From Archegozetes longisetosus (taxonomy: Eukaryota; Arthropoda; Arachnida; Sarcoptiformes; Trhypochthoniidae): a stretch of DNA of 64,000 bases. Below, piece after piece: positions 48,707-60,655 of the stretch; position 1 is the stretch's first letter, and each line of letters starts with the position of its first letter. The stretch lies in NCBI GenBank assembly GCA_018873245.2, contig JAEMBT020000009.1, forward strand, positions 7,891,288 through 7,955,287. The letters run 5' to 3'. Under the pieces are notes generated by a model, which saw nothing but the letters and a program-made list of their open reading frames with translations, was not told the DNA's origin and made no database searches. The translations under genes were made by a program, and so were the position numbers.

Positions 48707-49417
48707 AGATTTTGATGACTTGTGAGTGAAGACTTGGATGACTATTAGGAGTGAAGACTTGGATCACTTGTAAGTGAACACTTCTTGTAAGTGAACACTT
48801 GATTGAGAAGTTTTGAATCTCGTCACAAAACACATCAGTGGGATTGTCTCGATTGTGACGATATTGTTGACAACTATTTACCACTTGTTTACTTTTTACA
48901 AACTTATAGTTCATTTTTAGACTTCATTAGTTTTCTATTCATTAACATTTTATTCATTTCATTTGCTCTCACATCAATAATAAATACTTTTCATAAGATT
49001 TACATCAATACTGAACACTTCATTGTCTACATGAGTACTAAAAAGTTTTGTAAAACATCTCTAAAAAGTTTTGTAAAACATTTCTAAAACTTTTGTAAAA
49101 CATTTCTAAAACTTTTGTAAAACATTTCTAAAAAACTTTTGTAAAACATCTGTAACACATATCATTGGTATAACTGTTTTGTAAAAGAGTGAAACAATCA
49201 TAACGCATAATTATTTTTTTTACTTATGTCTATTTAACTTATATCTAATCAACTTGTTGGGTATTTGGCGGAAATAATTTATTTATCTTATTTAAAATAC
49301 TGCCCATCCATTTATGTAGAAATTTAATGGTATTATTAATAAATTATTTTAATATTATTCAAATTAATCATGCTCGTACGTTTTTGTGTAGCATGTGACT
49401 TTTGTGATATTAGGATA

Positions 49418-49421
<4 letters not shown>

Positions 49422-49468
<47 letters not shown>
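49422..49468. repeat. (CT)n microsatellite
   Basis: About 23 uninterrupted CT units. Confidence 0.95.
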
Positions 49469-49472
<4 letters not shown>

Positions 49473-50223
49473 ACTCTTTTTAAACTCTATTTTACGCACC
49501 ATGCTCTAATTTCTTTGATAAAACTTTACTGTTTATTAAGCTATTCGTTAGTTGCTAATATTTCTATAACTGATTACTTATTAAGTTGATGCCAGTTTGA
49601 GATTATTCTATTACGTTTATGCTGTCTTATGCAATGTTATACTGCTATTACTATTAATATATTATTTTGTTTCATTACTATATTAGTAAATAACAGGTTT
49701 AATAAGAAACAAATCTTTGTTCTATCAGTTGCCTTGTTATGTTGAAAGTTTAGTTTGATCATCTTACAACTTCTATTCATACGCGTTTTCATCAGAAACT
49801 ACTATCACACAAATCATTTATCTCTTATATTATCTAATTGAATGTTTGGCTCAAATAGTTTCGTTTTAATATGGTTTATATGTTCTATTACAATGTTTTT
49901 AATATATATATATATATAAATGAACAATAATATGAAAATTATAGAATTGATTAAACTTAGAACGAAAGGAGAACAAATAGAACTGCAATCATACTTACCT
50001 GTAAGACACTTATATTAGTAGATAAAGTAATAATAAGTATTGCATGCTTACTTATATGTGCTTTCTACTTCAATTATTATAAGCTTTTATTCCTATCTTT
50101 TTATTTCTTTATGGATTTAAAGTATTATAATTAAATTAAATAATAAATACATGTCGTTAAATCGAGTAGTTGAATAATTAGATTAAGATATGATAGGTTA
50201 GATTGAGTAAAGAATAGATTAAG

Positions 50224-50313
50224 ATAAGTTAGGCTGTTAAGTTAGGCTGTTAAGTTAGGCTGTTAAGTTAGGCTGCTAAGTTAGGCTGCTAAGTTAGGCT
50301 GCTAAGTCAAGCT
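50224..50313. repeat. 13-bp tandem repeat
   Basis: Seven near-identical TAAGTTAGGCTG(T/C) units, containing the TTAGG word. Confidence 0.85.
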
Positions 50314-50589
50314 ACCTTGTTTAGACTATATAATACATTTGTTGTAAACTTAACAAGCTCTAATTAAATACCTCTTAATCTTCAACTAATTCTAATCATT
50401 ACTCTTTCAATGCTAATATCTTATCGTTTTTGTCAATACTCAACTTTACTAGTATTCCTTTTCAATGTTATACTATCTTATTTTACTATAAATGCTCATT
50501 TTTGATTCTTATCTTTATCGTTTACTAACTATCTTTCTTTTAACGCTTTACTTCTACTTCTAAGAAATCTGATTTTCATTCAATAATAA

Positions 50590-50745
50590 TGTTCAACTGC
50601 ACTGCGGGTTAGCTTTAATAGCAATTTATATTAGAAATATAGCATTAAACCGCATTGCGGGTTAGCTCTGATAACAATTTATATTAGAAAAATAGCATTG
50701 AACCTCATTGCGGGTTAGGTCTAAAATACAATTTATATTAGAAAA
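50590..50745. repeat. ~60-bp tandem repeat, three copies
   Basis: Each unit has CATTGCGGGTTAGCTCTRATA followed by CAATTTATATTAGAAA. The first copy reads CACTGCGGGTTAGC. Confidence 0.8.
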
Positions 50746-53065
50746 ATTCTGGGATTCTTATTAGTCAATAATAAGTTTACTGTTAGGCTTATCATTCGAG
50801 GGATCAGTTGACGAGACAATCCTTTATCTAAAAAACGAAGCAATATTTGATTTATAAACAATTAAATTCTACATATTGATTACATTTAAATGTCTTCTAG
50901 CTAATAAACTAATGCTTAGATGTAATGAATACAATGAACTGTAGAAGACATGAAGACGTGTGAAAGTCTTATCAAAAACGGGGTTAAATATCTTAGTCAA
51001 TTCTATTAACTGTTACTAGCATTCACTTGTTTATCTGCTTTAGCATTTTTTAGAATGAAAAATAAAATTTCAATCTATTTTTTTGTATATTTATATTACA
51101 TATGTTATACTTGTGTAAACATTTCAAGTTCTTCTTTTTATGTTAGTTTATATAGCATTGCGAAATGTACTCGTTTTATATTATGCTTTATATTTGCTTT
51201 TTGTAACTTTTTAACTTTTCTTAACTTTTCTTAACTCTTTATCTCCTATTAGTTTTTTTTATTATATTTAACTTTTATTACTCTTTATACACACCTATAT
51301 TCATCAGTAATACATTAGATTTAACCAAAACATCACTTGACCAGATTAGCATGTTAAATACTTGGAAATAATCCGTAGAGATGATCAACCTAGAACTATT
51401 TCTTAACTTAAACTTAGCATGTCAATATGACTAATTGTCACCTAAGTTATCACTTTTGAGTTATTGCTTAACTTCTTTTATCTGTTTAGCTGATAATTCG
51501 TGTATAGACTTTATGTTTTCTTAACTTTCTTCGCTTGTGTGTCGAATTTTTGGTCATAAGATATCACTTTTTTAGTTTAGTCGACACGTGTAGTCAAATA
51601 ATAATTATTATTATTATTTCAATACATCTTATCTTATTATAATCAGATCATTTTTTAAACTTATTTTTCATATTTTTACTTCTATTTTCTTAAACTTTGA
51701 TCAACATTTCTGACTAATTTTTGTCAGCTGATAAGTAGTTACATATTTTTATTATTTTTTCAATTTCCTCTGTTTGTGTCATTTGATTATCAGGTGTCGA
51801 CTTAGTCTTAATGATTATGATTTGATCTTTAAACATGTCTAACAAGGGAATGCATTATCAGATATCGACTGTTCAGTATGAACTAATACTAGTTTAGAAA
51901 GATTGAAAGATCAAAAGACTTTATTAAATTGTAAGAGAAACCTAGTGTCTATGACATTTAATAAACCAATGGAATGTTTTGATTATCAGATATCAATACG
52001 TGAATAAACTAGTTTTTCATCCATCATATTCTATGCATCTTCTCTAATCTAGCTTCGTTTAACCTAGCTTAATCTAAATTTATTGTTCAGATACCTCATT
52101 CTCTATTTATTTTCTATTCCACTTAGTATTCATTGATCATTAGAGCAGTTACCATATGTAATTATTCATAAATTAGATGTGAGGCATCACAGTGTATCAC
52201 ACATACTGTTGTAAGTAATTCATCAGATGATCTAAAAAATTCATATCAGCTATTGGTTAATCACATGTAGAAATATTATAATAGACATAAAAATCACAAA
52301 TCTAAAGAACTAATCTTTAAACATCTGCAACAAATAATGAATAAATACATAAATACATATCTTTGATGGCTTTAATAATTAGGTTAGATTAAGTAGTATT
52401 TACAGATCCTATATCTGACAACAGGTGCCAATAAATATAAATAGAAAATACTTTTCAAATTGAACCCTTGGATGTGCTTACTATCAAATAATAACCCTGT
52501 CAAATAATCCAAATTCAAATTTAAAGTTCAGTTGAGATAATGCACTTGCAACTCAACAAAATAAGTTCCACTCCGATATGTTTTATCAATTAAACGTTCA
52601 TAAGAATAATTAAGACACTGTTTTCGCATGTGTCACAAAAGGGTGAACTTGAATTGGCGACAGATCGACGAATAGATTGTCACTAGTTAGAAACTATTTC
52701 TTAGCACGTGTTGTTATTTTATTTGACTTTCATTATTTTTTGATATTTTTAATCGTATTTATTCGTTCGTTGCGACTAACATATAGTATATATAAATAGG
52801 TTTTCATGTCTTCTTCATCTGATAAATCAATATTTGATCACTTGATTCACTTATGAGATATGCTCATTCGGAAAAGTTCTGGTTCTATTTAGATGCACTT
52901 ATATTTGTATTTTTTATATTTGTATTTTTTATTTTTGCTCTTCTAAACAATGACTGCTGATAAACAGTTCAAAGATACCAAAATAGAGAAAATTAATAAA
53001 TCAAACAAACGTTTATAGGTCTAAACTTGTATTTGATGGTGAATATTATGGTGGAATAGTAAATG

Positions 53066-53158
53066 CTCAGTGGTGTTTGTAGCTCAGTGGCATCTATGGC
53101 TCAGTGGTGTTTGTAGCTCAGTGGCATTTCGAGCTCAGAGCCGTTTGTCGCTCAAACA
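53066..53158. repeat. ~17-bp tandem repeat
   Basis: GCTCAGTGGTGTTTGTA and GCTCAGTGGCATCTATG units alternate, about five to six copies. Confidence 0.7.
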
Positions 53159-53821
53159 TTTAGGCCTCATAGACATGAGTTTTATAGTTGAAATCATAAA
53201 AGCAAATGCAAGCTAACTTTAAACTAAATCAAAGGGCTGTCTCGAAATCATATTAAGATGATAAACTTTAGATTATCTAGATTTTTATGAAGCAAATCAT
53301 TTGTTTATCTAGAAGTTTCTTTAGTTTTCATGAGATAGTATTTACTGAAAACCTTCATGAAAACCTTGATCGTCACCGGTTTTACACATGATTTCTCGAA
53401 AAGTTAATGTTTAATCAAACCCAAAAACAGCTGAACTTTAGTAAACTTTATAAATACAATTAATCAATATTTCATTAGAGTATTGCTACGCTCTAAATAT
53501 TGTGTTGGCATTAATTGAATGCTAGAAACAAACAACAACAAAAAGCGCTTTGTATAATTAATTTTTGTATAACTAATTTTTGTATAACTAATTTTTCTAA
53601 AATATAATCTTCCGTAGTATAACAAAAATAGTTATATTCAATAAAACCATTTAAATCTAAACCAAACAGAACATTTAGAAACATGATTTTCTAAAGAAGA
53701 TTATCAAAAGCTAACATAAAGCTTATCCATTATTAGATTTAGCAAATTAAGATAAGATAAACAATATAAAAATATTTGAAGTACATAATTTAGATTAATA
53801 TAAATTTAATATAATCAACTA

Positions 53822-55298
53822 TTATTTAGCTATACTTTCAACCAGTTCTGCTAGACGCACACAATTTTCTTTCTGCTCTGATCTAATCCTTCGTCCTGCT
53901 TGATTAATCTTAAAAATCATTTCATCATCATTTAAAGCAGTATCAATAGCAGTTAGTAGTTCTTGTGGTTGGCAATGATAAGGATTGACAGTTAAGCCAA
54001 AGCCAGTTTCTTGAATTCTTTGTGCATTATCAAATTGATCACTAAATATAGGTAGAACAATAATAGGTTTTCCATAATAGAAAAGTTCAGTTATTGTATT
54101 ATTGCCTCCATGTGTTATAACCAAATCAACTAATTCTAGAACTTTTACTTGTGGCACATATTCTTTTCCCCACATGTTGTCACCTAAAGTCAGCTGCTCA
54201 GCAAAAGGCCCTTTTGATACAATGAACTTATTCGGTGATTCCGACAAAATAGCTATCAATCTATCCATGAGCTGCAAATCAGCACAAGCGATCGACCCCA
54301 TGGAAAAATAGATCAATTTGCCCGACTTTTCAATGAACTCTCTCGGTAATTCAAAATTATCGCATTCCTTATCACTCGTTCTTAGGAAGTTGTCGAATTG
54401 ATGCCATTTCGGTGGTAATGGTCTGATATCTGTGTAATCGATCTCTTTTGGGTACATGTAAAAGTTGGCAAAAGGCGATGAGTACATTAACTTAAGATGT
54501 GGGAGCGGTGGCGCGCCTTCTGATATCATATATTGGTTGTACTGATTCCATATATCTTCATATAGTTCGTTACAGAGTTGTCGGTATTTATGCCATAGAT
54601 CTTTACTACTATTTATTGCATAGCCTGTGACAAAATATTGAATTCAATTTCGAAATTTGATATCAAATCTATCATATTTTGTGACTAACAATCTGATAAT
54701 TAAATTTGTTACATAACTAACCGGAACCAGTTGGTGGTGTTCTTTCATCATCAATTGCATAAAGTACTTGTGATGAAACAACTCTGATCCATGGAATACC
54801 TGAAGCAATAAGTGATGGACTAACAGCTAAATTGTCAATAAGGATGACATTTGGTTTGACTTTACGAATAATTAATTGAAAAATATGATTTTCTTTCTTA
54901 GCTATATTAGTTAATAAACTCCATTTCGTTCTCCCATAACCTTTATGATGATCAATTGGTGATTGCCTTAAATATGGCGCTATATTAGTTATCATTGATT
55001 GAGTCCAACTAATTTTCTCTTGTTGAGTATCTTCGTCATATAGCTTTTCTTCAGATCCTAAAGCAGCTAGCGTATCTCCGTCATATAGCTTTTCTTCAGA
55101 TCCTAAAGCAGCTAGCGTATCTTCGTCATATAACTCTTCCTCAAATCCTAAAGCAGCTAGCTTTCCTTGCCATGAACTCCTTTTCGCAATGAATACTACC
55201 CTATGACCCCGATTTTGAAGTATTTGTCCGATACCAGTGCATGCGTTGAAATGTCCCGAACCATCAGCTGGTGCTATAAGAATAGTTAATTTTGTCAT
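53822..55298 (-). CDS. UDP-glycosyltransferase, bacterial-like, no membrane anchor
   Basis: Exons are 54722-55298 and 53822-54624, joined in phase 1 over a 97-bp GT-AG intron, giving 459 residues. It starts MTKLTILIAPADGSGHFNAC, which already contains the catalytic-histidine motif (His16), so there is no signal peptide. The donor-binding signature runs from about 363 (THGGNNTITELFYYGKP) to Asp388-Gln389 (SDQFDNAQ). There is no C-terminal membrane helix. It would transfer a sugar from a UDP-sugar to small lipophilic molecules in the cytosol. This architecture matches the mite UGTs described as acquired from bacteria. Residues 47-91 are three 15-residue tandem repeats (LAALGSEEKLYDEDT type). 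The neighbour is a P450 on the same strand. Confidence 0.9.
55020..55160 (-). repeat. 45-bp in-frame tandem triplication inside the UGT gene
   Basis: Three copies of a 45-bp unit encode LAALGFEEELYDEDT, LAALGSEEKLYDGDT and LAALGSEEKLYDEDT. Copies 2 and 3 are almost identical in DNA, so the last duplication is young. Confidence 0.9.
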
Positions 55299-55299
55299 A

Positions 55300-56350
55300 T
55301 TTAGTGCTCAATGTTTTATGTTTTCATTCAAAGACTACTAAATTAATGACTACTTTGATTACTAAATCCAAAGACTGAATACTTAGAAAGTCTAGAAAAT
55401 TGCGATTAGTTATCATAGACTATAAGTTTATAACTTGTTTAATTAGAAGTCAAGGACAGATACCAGTATGTGATGATTAATTAGTCCGATAGCGATAGTA
55501 AAGACGATATAATGCTAAAGTCAAAGTGTAAAGTCTTTTCTTATTTGTATATTCAGTGATTTTGTAGTTCCCGATTGCAACCAGAATTTTACTACTTTAG
55601 GTATTTTTTGTATTTTCAAAATAGTCCCTCTATTGATGTTACCATTCATAGCAGAGTGCAACTTAGTAGTTCTTCACAGCATAGGGGTTTTCTTTGCATA
55701 TTTACTCCATCAGTCTAAAGATTAAAATATCGGTTCCATATCAACTTACCTCTGATCAGCATAATTTTGTTATTAGATTTAGCTTGTAATTTTCCTTTCT
55801 AGCTATAATGAATATTATATAAGTTTGTTAATATCTTTGATATTATGATCTGATGGAAAGTATACCATCACTACAAAAATACATCTAGTTGCTATAAACG
55901 ATTATTAAGTATTTGAGTGTAATATCTATAAATAATATGCAAAGAACAACAGGGTTAAATATTTAAATAAATCGATTGATTTGAATTTTATAAATAGTTT
56001 GTAATAGTTGATTGTTTTATTATCTTATCTGTTATTGTTTGCTTGAAACTTTGAACGCTTTAACTTTATTATTCAAATAAGATTATAGTTACATAATTAT
56101 GCATATGAATCAAATGGAAAAACACTGGCTTTTAATTAGTTTATTTATTAATTTGTTATTTATTTATTTATTTTTTATTTTTATTTATTTTACTTTTTAT
56201 TTATTTTTTTCGTTTTAAAATATACTAAAATAAATTATTTAACTTAATTATAATCAGTTTTAAATCAATATCTAAACATGCTTAAAATATTTGTTAATAA
56301 ACAATGAAGGTACTCGATCAAAATTAGGAAACTTAATAAAGATCTATATT
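55300..56350. other. Spacer between UGT and P450 genes
   Basis: No gene is seen. A segment at about 55840-55940 (ATCTGATGGAAAGTATACCATCAC.. then TATAAACGATTATTAAGT) recurs in altered form at about 62730-62830. Confidence 0.45.
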
Positions 56351-56354
56351 TAAA

Positions 56355-59300
56355 TTATTGTTGAGCGTTAATTATGTCAAGAAAGACACCTTTTCTTGGT
56401 GACATACCAGTCATTCCAATCACTGTTTCCATGGGCTTACTCTGAAATGTAAAATACCATTAACTTTTGAATATTTATCAATTTTCTCAGTCTGAAGCCA
56501 ACCTAACCCAATCTAACTCTACCTAACCTGATCTAACCTATCTTGGAATATCTCAAACCTGAGCAAATTTAAATTCACATGACTTCCTTACCTTTGGATT
56601 AATCTTAACCTTATATTTGTGCAAAAGATGAGCCAAGACTAGTTTCATTTCCATCTGTGCAAATCTCATTCCCATACAATTACGAGGCCCGAAACCGAAT
56701 GTTTGAAATGCTATTGCATTTGATTGTGAACGATTCTCCTGTGAAAATCTAATAAAAAACAAATTAATTATAATTAAACTATATTTCTTATATTATCAAA
56801 CCTTTCCGGCATAAACTCTTCTGGATTATCCCAAAATTCTGGGTCATGATTTATAGTGTGAACTGGAACTTGAACTACCATTTCTGATGGTATTGTTATG
56901 TCTTTGTATTTATAGTCATTAATAGTTTCGCGATTGACTCCTCTGAAATTATAGATTACAAAAATTCATAAGATGATTAATCTTTGATTGTATTGTTGTA
57001 AATCATGCTCATAGTCGTTTCAATAAAAAATTAAACAAATATTACTAAAAGTGTATGTTGCACTTAAAGTCCTAATTTGAGCCCTTTTACCTTGTGCTAC
57101 AATGAAAAACTTCATCTTCCATTGAATGTACTTACAGAATATCTTCTATTGAATGTACTTACAGAATATCTTATATTGAATCTTAAACATGAGCATGATT
57201 CCAACAATAAGAGCGAGATTTAGAAAATTAATTAAAAGATATAAATGAACAATTAAACTTACAAATAAACTGGTGGGTATAATCTCCATGATTCTTGCAT
57301 CACTTGTTCTAAGTATTTCATTTGAGAAAGAGATTCATAATCAAGTACTTTCTAATTGATAAGTAATTCAAATATGTATTAATAGAATGTGTGTCAATCG
57401 CTATATGTTAACACTTACTTTTGATTGTAAAATTTGATTAATTTCATTTCTACACTTTTCTTGTACATCTGGATGTTTAGCCAATAAGTATGTCATATAA
57501 GCCAGTGATGTACTACTTGTTTCAAATCCTTAATTCCATAAAATATATAAACATTTTTTAAATATACTAAAATCTATATATGCACTTAAGTGGTTTTTAA
57601 AAGCAATATAAAAAGTCCCATAGGAAAGAATGGCTTAATTGTTATTTATTTCTCAAAACCACTTAACTACATGTCAAAGTTAAGGCTCACCGCCGAGAAA
57701 GAACATCATAGAATTGGACAAAACTTCTCTATCAGTCATATACTTCTTATTTTTTATAACAGTTTCACTATTGATTTTTTCTTGCAATCTTTCTTTCTCT
57801 TCATTTCCTGCTGTCAACTCTTCTTCTCTGATCTCTTCAGCTGATCGAGTGGTTGCCTCTGCGTCTAACATCATCTGAAGTATATCTGGACGCTTTGTCT
57901 ATAAAAACAGTAGAATGAGTTTAATTGAATCAAATGAATGGTATGATTTATAAAGAATTAATTAATTAATTACAGAAGGATCACTTTTCCTCAAATCAAT
58001 AGCCATTTTACTCTTAGCTGACAATTCTGCCATCACATCCTTGCCTCTGTTCATAAAGCGTTGACGTAAATTTGAAACATAAATGGCAAAATTTCCAAAT
58101 TCAGGCAAAGATACTGTTTGTTAAGATAATAAAATTGCAAAAATATTAATTAATATGTAATTAATAACAGGAATATTCATTTAATATGTAATTAATAACA
58201 AGAATATTCATTTAATATGCAATTAATAACAAGAATATTCTCAAAAATATCAATTTTCTCAAAGCTTACATAAGACCAACATAAGTAAAGATTGCATTTT
58301 ATTGCTAAATATAATTCTTGAAGAGTTCAACAATTGCGAATTAGTATCTTCTTGAGAATTGATTTCAACACCAAAAATACAACGACCAATAATATCAAAA
58401 GCTAAAGCTTGATACATAGGAAGAATATCAAACGTTTGATTACTCTCACTTTTCTCTTTAAGTTTCAATATGAATACATCGATTGCTTCGTTCATTATAG
58501 GTGTCATTAATTTCATTTTTCTTGTTGTAAAACCTGGTGTTAGTATTGATCTTAATTCTTTCCATCGGTTCCCAGTTGCGTTGCCCACATGGAAATGCAT
58601 TTGATTTGAAGCCTTTCTGGGATCCTTTTTCTTATTAGTAGCTAAAAGCTGAGTAATAAAAATCAAAGTCAGTATAAGTACAGTAGTACCTCGATATAGT
58701 GAACACTCGATATAGTGAATCCTCACTATAGTGAACGCGCTTGTCCAATCCCAATACATACTGATAATTATCTTGTAATAGTGAATATAAATGATCAGTC
58801 TTCATCAATTCACTATATCGAGGTATCAATGTATTCTTTATTTCAATAACTTACCCTCGATCAATGAAATTATGGAAATCCTTGACCATAATACACTTCA
58901 ATAATTGAGGATCTGTTACAACTAGTATTGGTTTGAGACCAAAATAATACCCAAATATGTTTCCATACTTCTCTTTCCATTCCTTTATAGCTACTAGTGG
59001 ATTCTTTATTAAACAATTAATCATTTTAAATTCAATTATTATAATTATATACTCATTTTTTTGTTGTATTTAACTTCTAACTCTTTTATTATTTATAAGT
59101 TTTATGTTTTTCATTTTATTTTAATAGAATGATTAAGAATACAAGTTTTAAATATTTAATCTCGCATGGGTTGCATTCGTTAGGTTATCACTTGATTTTC
59201 TATCTTATCTTTTATCACTTTAGACCTTCAGTACTTTGAATGATCTAATGCATAACAAATATGGTGTCTTACCACTTGAGCGAAACCCATTTAGGCGAAA

Positions 59301-60102
59301 CCCACTTGCGCGATAGCAGTTGAGCGAAAGCTACTTAAGCGAAATTATATTTAAGCGAAAGCCATTTCAGCGAAAAAAACTTTATTTACAATGATTCTAA
59401 TACCTGTTTATATTTTCTTATTTAGAGCTATAATTAATTAGAAAATTGAGAGACTAGTCCTTATTCAAATAGCAGATCTACTATTCTTGAATTTTTAGAT
59501 GCTACTTCACATCTAATATTTAATTGAATCACAAATTACATTATATTTCTTCCTACTTAATTGTTTTGTATTACATTATGAATATTATTAAATGATAAAT
59601 TTTTTTATTTAAGTTATTTTTGATCTCTATATATTGTACCAAAGACTGCCTTGAAATTAAGATTGATTTAAAAGATACTTCATAGCCTCTTTATAAAAAT
59701 GATTTAGCAAAATTATAAGTAATAAATTTCGCTTAAAAAGCTTTCGCGCAAAAGACTTTCGCTCAAATGACTTTCTCTTAAGTGGCTTTCGCGCAAATGG
59801 CTTTCGCTTAAACGACTTTCGCGCAAGCGGCATATAACCATTTCTTAGCTAAGCTAACCTAACTTAACCTAACCTAACCTGACCTAACCTAACCTAACCT
59901 ACTCTAACCCTAAACAAACCTATGCAAATCTACTATAACAAATTCTTACTTTAGTATAAATTTGCCAATAGTTTCCACAAAAAATATTAGGTTTTGGTCC
60001 AGGAATAGATAATCGTTGAAAGACTTGAAGTTTTTCTGATCTTCTTTTAGCCCAAAAGTAAAGACCAAACACAATAGTAGCAACTATTATATTAAATATC
60101 AT
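56355..60102 (-). CDS. Cytochrome P450, CYP3 clan
   Basis: Ten exons, in coding order: 59950-60102, 58855-59003, 58270-58616, 57974-58113, 57691-57898, 57419-57528, 57263-57351, 56802-56942, 56592-56748, 56355-56441. All junctions are GT-AG and phases agree, giving 526 residues. An N-terminal membrane helix (MIFNIIVATIVFGLYFW) is followed by the proline hinge SIPGPKP. The C-helix WKELRSILTPGF, I-helix GGFETSS (332-338, usually AGxETS), ExxR (Glu389-Arg392), PERF and the haem loop FGFGPRNCMG (Cys470) are all present. It is an ER-bound monooxygenase, likely for detoxification. The third exon's acceptor was chosen to keep phase and is the least certain. Introns 1, 2 and 5 carry transposon insertions. 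Confidence 0.9.
57583..57685. mobile_element. Tigger-like MITE in P450 intron 5
   Basis: CACTTAAGTGGTTTTTAAAAGCAA pairs with the inverted CAAAACCACTTAACTACATG. It ends within a few bases of the splice donor at 57689-57690, so it forms most of this intron. Confidence 0.6.
58681..58831. mobile_element. Pogo-type MITE in P450 intron 2
   Basis: The ends CAGTAGTACCTCGATATAGT and, inverted, CATTGATACCTCGATATAGT lie next to TA on both sides. An extra internal CTCGATATAGTGAA and a CACTATAGTGAA follow the left end. It makes up 151 of the 238 bp of the intron. Confidence 0.85.
59263..59839. mobile_element. Foldback-type element with ~15-bp repeat arrays (GCGAAA type) in P450 intron 1
   Basis: The left array (59275-59390) consists of about seven units of the type GCGAAAGCCATTTAA. 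The right array (59728-59830) has about seven of the complementary type GGCTTTCGCTTAAA. The outermost bases GGTGTCTTACCACTTG and, inverted, GGTTATATGCCGCTTG pair. The 340-bp centre is AT-rich and non-coding. The architecture is that of 5162-5825 and 9220-9912 but the unit sequence differs. No clear target duplication is seen. Confidence 0.75.
59855..59902. repeat. TTAGG-like (AACCT)n tract
   Basis: About nine imperfect AACCT units, the complement of the arthropod telomere repeat TTAGG, lie in P450 intron 1 just beside the foldback element. Shorter AACCTAA clusters lie near 46595-46620 and 56505-56545. Confidence 0.75.
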
Positions 60103-60515
60103 TTTATTACTATATTGTTATTATTATTATGTAGTATTATTTCAATATCGTTACAAACACTTAATGTCTCTACTTTTGAATATAAAAATTTCATATGACT
60201 CAAATAATAACATTGACAATTATAACTATTATTTTATATTACTCCCAAATGAAGTAATATCTATATTTGTTTATGTTACGAAGTGATTATCTATTACAAT
60301 TGATTAGTTAAGCTATAATCAAAAGATTTACAGTAAGACACTTTTGCACACCTACAATATGATCTTCTATTTCTGATTCATTATTGCAATCATTTTTTTG
60401 ATGTTGTTGCTTGCACATTTGCTCACTATTTAAACATGCATTATGTATCTAAAGGTAATGATTTGTTGAATATTTTATTAGTCTTTTCATATATAAGTTA
60501 TTCTGTTTTTATATA

Positions 60516-60655
60516 CACTAAAACCTGTCTAACTTGGGCTTGCAGTTAAGTGATTTTTTAACAACAATAAAAAATAAGCCATCATTTTCTATGGACTTGT
60601 TAAGTCTGTTTTTAAAATCACTTAACTGCAAGCCCAAGTTAGACAGGTTTTAGTG
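60516..60655. mobile_element. Young hairpin MITE with perfect TIRs and TA duplication
   Basis: CACTAAAACCTGTCTAACTT and the following 22 bases are matched perfectly by the inverted right end. Together with the flanking TATA this gives a 46-bp perfect palindrome arm. TA lies on each side. The perfect match indicates recent insertion. Confidence 0.85.

Larger units (their letters stand above)
48710..53815. other. Long intergenic region
   Basis: No gene is recognised. It holds tandem AAAAGTTTTGTAAAACATCT-type units (about 49030-49150) and the repeats listed separately. The remainder is AT-rich DNA with TAGGTTA-like words. Confidence 0.45.

Noticed and set aside
49395-49589. Open frame with a serine-leucine run
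   Set aside because: It comes from the CT microsatellite.
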